64,000 bases of DNA from G965233625 sp965233625 (GTDB lineage Bacteria > Planctomycetota > Planctomycetia > Pirellulales > Pirellulaceae): the NCBI GenBank assembly GCA_965233625.1, contig OZ247499.1, forward strand, positions 4,588,001 to 4,652,000, read 5' to 3'. The translations under genes were made by a program, and so were the position numbers. The notes under the pieces were generated by a model. It saw nothing but the letters and a program-made list of their open reading frames with translations. It searched no databases and was not told the origin of the DNA. Shown here in pieces: positions 62,172 through 64,000 of this stretch (within the stretch, counting starts at the first letter, position 1; every line of letters starts with the position of its first letter).

Positions 62172-63461
62172 CTACGCCACGTGTCTGCCGACGACCAGCG
62201 AGATGTTCTGACCGCCGAAGCCGAAGCTGTTGTTGACGGCGATGTTGATGGGTGTTTCGCGGGCTTCGTTGGGAACGTAGTCCAGATCGCAGAGTGGATC
62301 GGGGTTCTCGTAGTTGATGGTTGGCGGGGCGACGTTGTCGCGGATGGCCATCATGCAGACGATTAATTCCGTCACACCGGCAGCGGCGATCAGGTGTCCC
62401 ATCATGCTCTTGGTGCTAGAGACGGGGATCTTCATGGCGTGTTCGCCGAACACGGTTTTGCAGGCCAGCGATTCAACCTTATCGTTCACCGTGGTGCTGG
62501 TGCCGTGCGCGTTGACATAGCCGATCTGTTCCGGCTGCACGTCGGCATCGGCCAGCGCCATTTTGATGCAGGCGATGGCGCCGCGGCCTTCGGGGTGAAT
62601 GTCGGTAATGCGGTAGGCGTCTGCCGTGGAGCCAAAGCCCAGCAGTTCCCCGTAAATGTGGGCGCCACGCTTTAAGGCGCGCTCGCGTTCTTCGAGCACG
62701 ATCATCGCGGAGCCTTCGCCCAGCACAAAGCCGTCGCGGAGGCGGTCAAACGGACGCGACGCCTTCTCAGGCACTTCGTTGTTTTCTGACAACGCGGTCA
62801 GCAGGTTGAAGCCCGTTACGCCAAACGGGTGAATCATGCTGTGGGCGCCGCCTGAGAGCATCACATCGGCTTCGCCGCGGCGGATGATTTCGACGGCTTC
62901 GCCCACGGCCTGACTGCTGGCGGCGCAGGCGGTGAGGCAGTTGGCGTTTGGCCCCTGGGCGTTGAACATGCTGGCCAGATGGCCGGACGGCATGCTGGGT
63001 TCCTGCTCCAGCTCGATGACGGGGTTCAGCTTCTCAATGCCGGCACGGGTGAAGGCCGCCATGTCGATGCCGCCGTCTTTCAGTGCGGCCGCCATCATGC
63101 TGGTGAAGGTGTAGAAATCCTGGTTGCCTTCCCCGCTGCCCAGATAGATGCCGAAGCGGACCGGGTCCAGTGACTCGTCCAGAATGCCCGAATCCTCGAC
63201 CGCCTGCTTGGCGGCGCCGGCGGCGAACTGCGTGTGACGGCCACGGTAGAGCCAACGCGACGGGTCTTCGCCAATGGCGGAGATATCCCAGTCTTTGACC
63301 TCCGAGGCAATCTTGGTGGGAAAGCGGCTGGCGTCGAAAATCGTGGTGCGTGTAACGCTGGATTTCCCTTCCTGCAGCGCCTTCCAGACGGTTTCCACGT
63401 CGTGGCCCAGCGGATTCACCGCGCCTATACCGGTGACAACAACGCGTCGACGATTCATCAT
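62172..63461 (-). CDS. fabF: 3-oxoacyl-ACP synthase II
   Basis: A 429-residue thiolase-fold condensing enzyme of type II fatty acid synthesis. The catalytic Cys is in LTACAASSQAVGE (near residue 180), the two His in NAHGTST (near 322) and GHLIAAAGVTE (near 360), with NNSFGFGGQN at the end. The start is RRVVVTGIGAVNPLG. It is followed on the same strand, across a 22-bp-arm inverted repeat, by a dehydratase-like gene that runs off the window, consistent with a fab operon. Confidence 0.95.
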   Translation of the reverse strand: MMNRRRVVVTGIGAVNPLGHDVETVWKALQEGKSSVTRTTIFDASRFPTKIASEVKDWDISAIGEDPSRWLYRGRHTQFAAGAAKQAVEDSGILDESLDPVRFGIYLGSGEGNQDFYTFTSMMAAALKDGGIDMAAFTRAGIEKLNPVIELEQEPSMPSGHLASMFNAQGPNANCLTACAASSQAVGEAVEIIRRGEADVMLSGGAHSMIHPFGVTGFNLLTALSENNEVPEKASRPFDRLRDGFVLGEGSAMIVLEERERALKRGAHIYGELLGFGSTADAYRITDIHPEGRGAIACIKMALADADVQPEQIGYVNAHGTSTTVNDKVESLACKTVFGEHAMKIPVSSTKSMMGHLIAAAGVTELIVCMMAIRDNVAPPTINYENPDPLCDLDYVPNEARETPINIAVNNSFGFGGQNISLVVGRHVA

Positions 63462-63516
63462 CCTGTACCTTCAAATCACATTACGTGTAGTCGTGTGCGG
63501 CGGCTAACTACGAGCC

Positions 63517-63587
63517 GTAGGTCAGGCGCCTGCCTGACATCGTTTGAGGTGGACTGCGTTACATCGTCAGGCAGGCGCCTGACCTAC
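63517..63587. repeat. 22-bp-arm inverted repeat between fabZ-like and fabF
   Basis: Perfect 22-bp arms (63517-63538 and 63566-63587), built on CAGGCGCCTGCCTG, enclose 27 bases. Copies of the core are at 47211-47236 and 50508-50532. On the minus strand the structure lies between the end of the dehydratase-like gene and the fabF start, where it could modulate read-through. Confidence 0.8.
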
Positions 63588-63592
63588 CACCA

Positions 63593-64000
63593 CTAGGCCA
63601 GATCGGCAGCGTCGGCGGCGTCTTCGGCGTCTTTCATCCACTTGGGGATGTCTAGCGGTGAGCCGTCTTTCTTCTTACCCACATCGTACATGTGCAGCAA
63701 GCGGATCATGGTGAGAAGTTCCAGTGGCGGGAACAGCACCACGTCTGCGAAACGCTCGTCATCCAGATAGGCGAAGATCAGCTCTGTATCGACAACCAGT
63801 TCGTCGCCCACCTTAGCCACCGATTTCACCACGGCGCCGTTCTCCTGCAGATTGTTAATCGTGCAGGTGTAGGTCACCGTATCGCCGGGCAGCACCAGGC
63901 GTTCGAACTTGGCCTTGCCGACTTTGGCCAGCACGACGCGTTGTTCAAATCCGCTGGTTTCGCCGACCAGCAGGCCGCCGGTCTGCGCCATGCCTTCAAT
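63593..64000 (-). CDS. FabZ-like (hot-dog) 3-hydroxyacyl-ACP dehydratase, 5' end outside window
   Basis: The frame runs off the right edge, so 135 C-terminal residues are visible. IEGMAQTGGLLV at its visible start is the helix that carries the FabZ active-site Glu, and RLVLPGDTVTYTC and VDTELIFAYL are the following hot-dog strands. A C-terminal extension of about 50 residues (FPPLELLTMIRLL, then KWMKDAEDAADAADLA) exceeds the usual FabZ end. It would dehydrate 3-hydroxyacyl-ACP in fatty acid synthesis, agreeing with fabF next door. Confidence 0.8.
   Translation of the reverse strand: MEGMAQTGGLLVGETSGFEQRVVLAKVGKAKFERLVLPGDTVTYTCTINNLQENGAVVKSVAKVGDELVVDTELIFAYLDDERFADVVLFPPLELLTMIRLLHMYDVGKKKDGSPLDIPKWMKDAEDAADAADLA

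Overview
The window comes from a planctomycete, most likely a Pirellulales- or Gemmatales-like lineage. Evidence seen in the sequence: three DUF1559-type prepilin-like proteins with the GFTLVELLVVIAIIG leader, a secreted sulfatase, DUF1573 and CHAT-domain proteins, a PdxJ variant that resembles Bacteroidetes-type enzymes, adjacent hpnC/hpnD squalene genes, and dispersed palindromic repeats of the kind common in these genomes. Most genes are GC-rich. Several orphan genes (19.9-21.3 kb, 27.9-28.5 kb, 56.1-57.9 kb, 61.0-62.1 kb) are visibly AT-richer and look acquired.

Layout. 0-3.5 kb: pdxJ, a mini membrane protein, then a CcsA/HemX-like protein overlapping hemA. 3.6-12.1 kb, minus strand: an accessory pseudopilus-like block. 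It holds two tandem paralogous DUF1559 pseudopilins with a DxNxDG calcium-loop-like tail, a terminator, then an operon of a DUF1573 protein, a PilM-like protein with two zinc ribbons, and a lipoprotein with a DUF1559-like domain. 12.5-17.8 kb, plus strand: a MerC-like protein behind a palindrome and TTGAYGC repeats, a conserved hypothetical, a prepilin-peptidase homologue without the GxGD motif, a secreted hypothetical, and a His-rich beta-propeller lipoprotein. 17.8-30.3 kb: sulfatase; an ImpE/TagJ-like gene ending in an attC-like site; a DHDPS-family lyase; a serine protease; an SDR/Gfo-Idh pair; a solitary fliG; an LRR protein; an esterase.

30.3-38.9 kb: a carbamoyltransferase fused to an SxtJ-like membrane domain; a secreted phosphatase fused to a CxxCH cytochrome tail; a TPR-like protein; and ispH divergent from hpnC-hpnD, which links C5 isoprenoid supply to squalene synthesis; then a third DUF1559 protein. 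39.1-50.3 kb: an orphan type ISP-like DNA methyltransferase, mnmG, two membrane or secreted proteins, and a DUF2344-RNase G pair. 50.8-64 kb: a secreted TPR-CHAT protein, comB/dinB, a SecD-P1-like lipoprotein, small orphan genes (one Imm1-like), a GGCT-like gene, an Hsp70-DUF3731 protein, an HsdR-N-like nuclease, and fabF with a fabZ-like gene cut by the window end.

Four dispersed repeat families are visible: a 147-bp element with 27-bp terminal inverted repeats present twice in opposite orientation; a CCTCGCCCCTCCGGGGAGAGG palindrome present three times; a CAGGCGCCTG palindrome family; and a 166-bp inverted repeat whose arm lies in the 5' region of the GGCT-like gene. I found no tRNA, rRNA, CRISPR array or complete insertion sequence.
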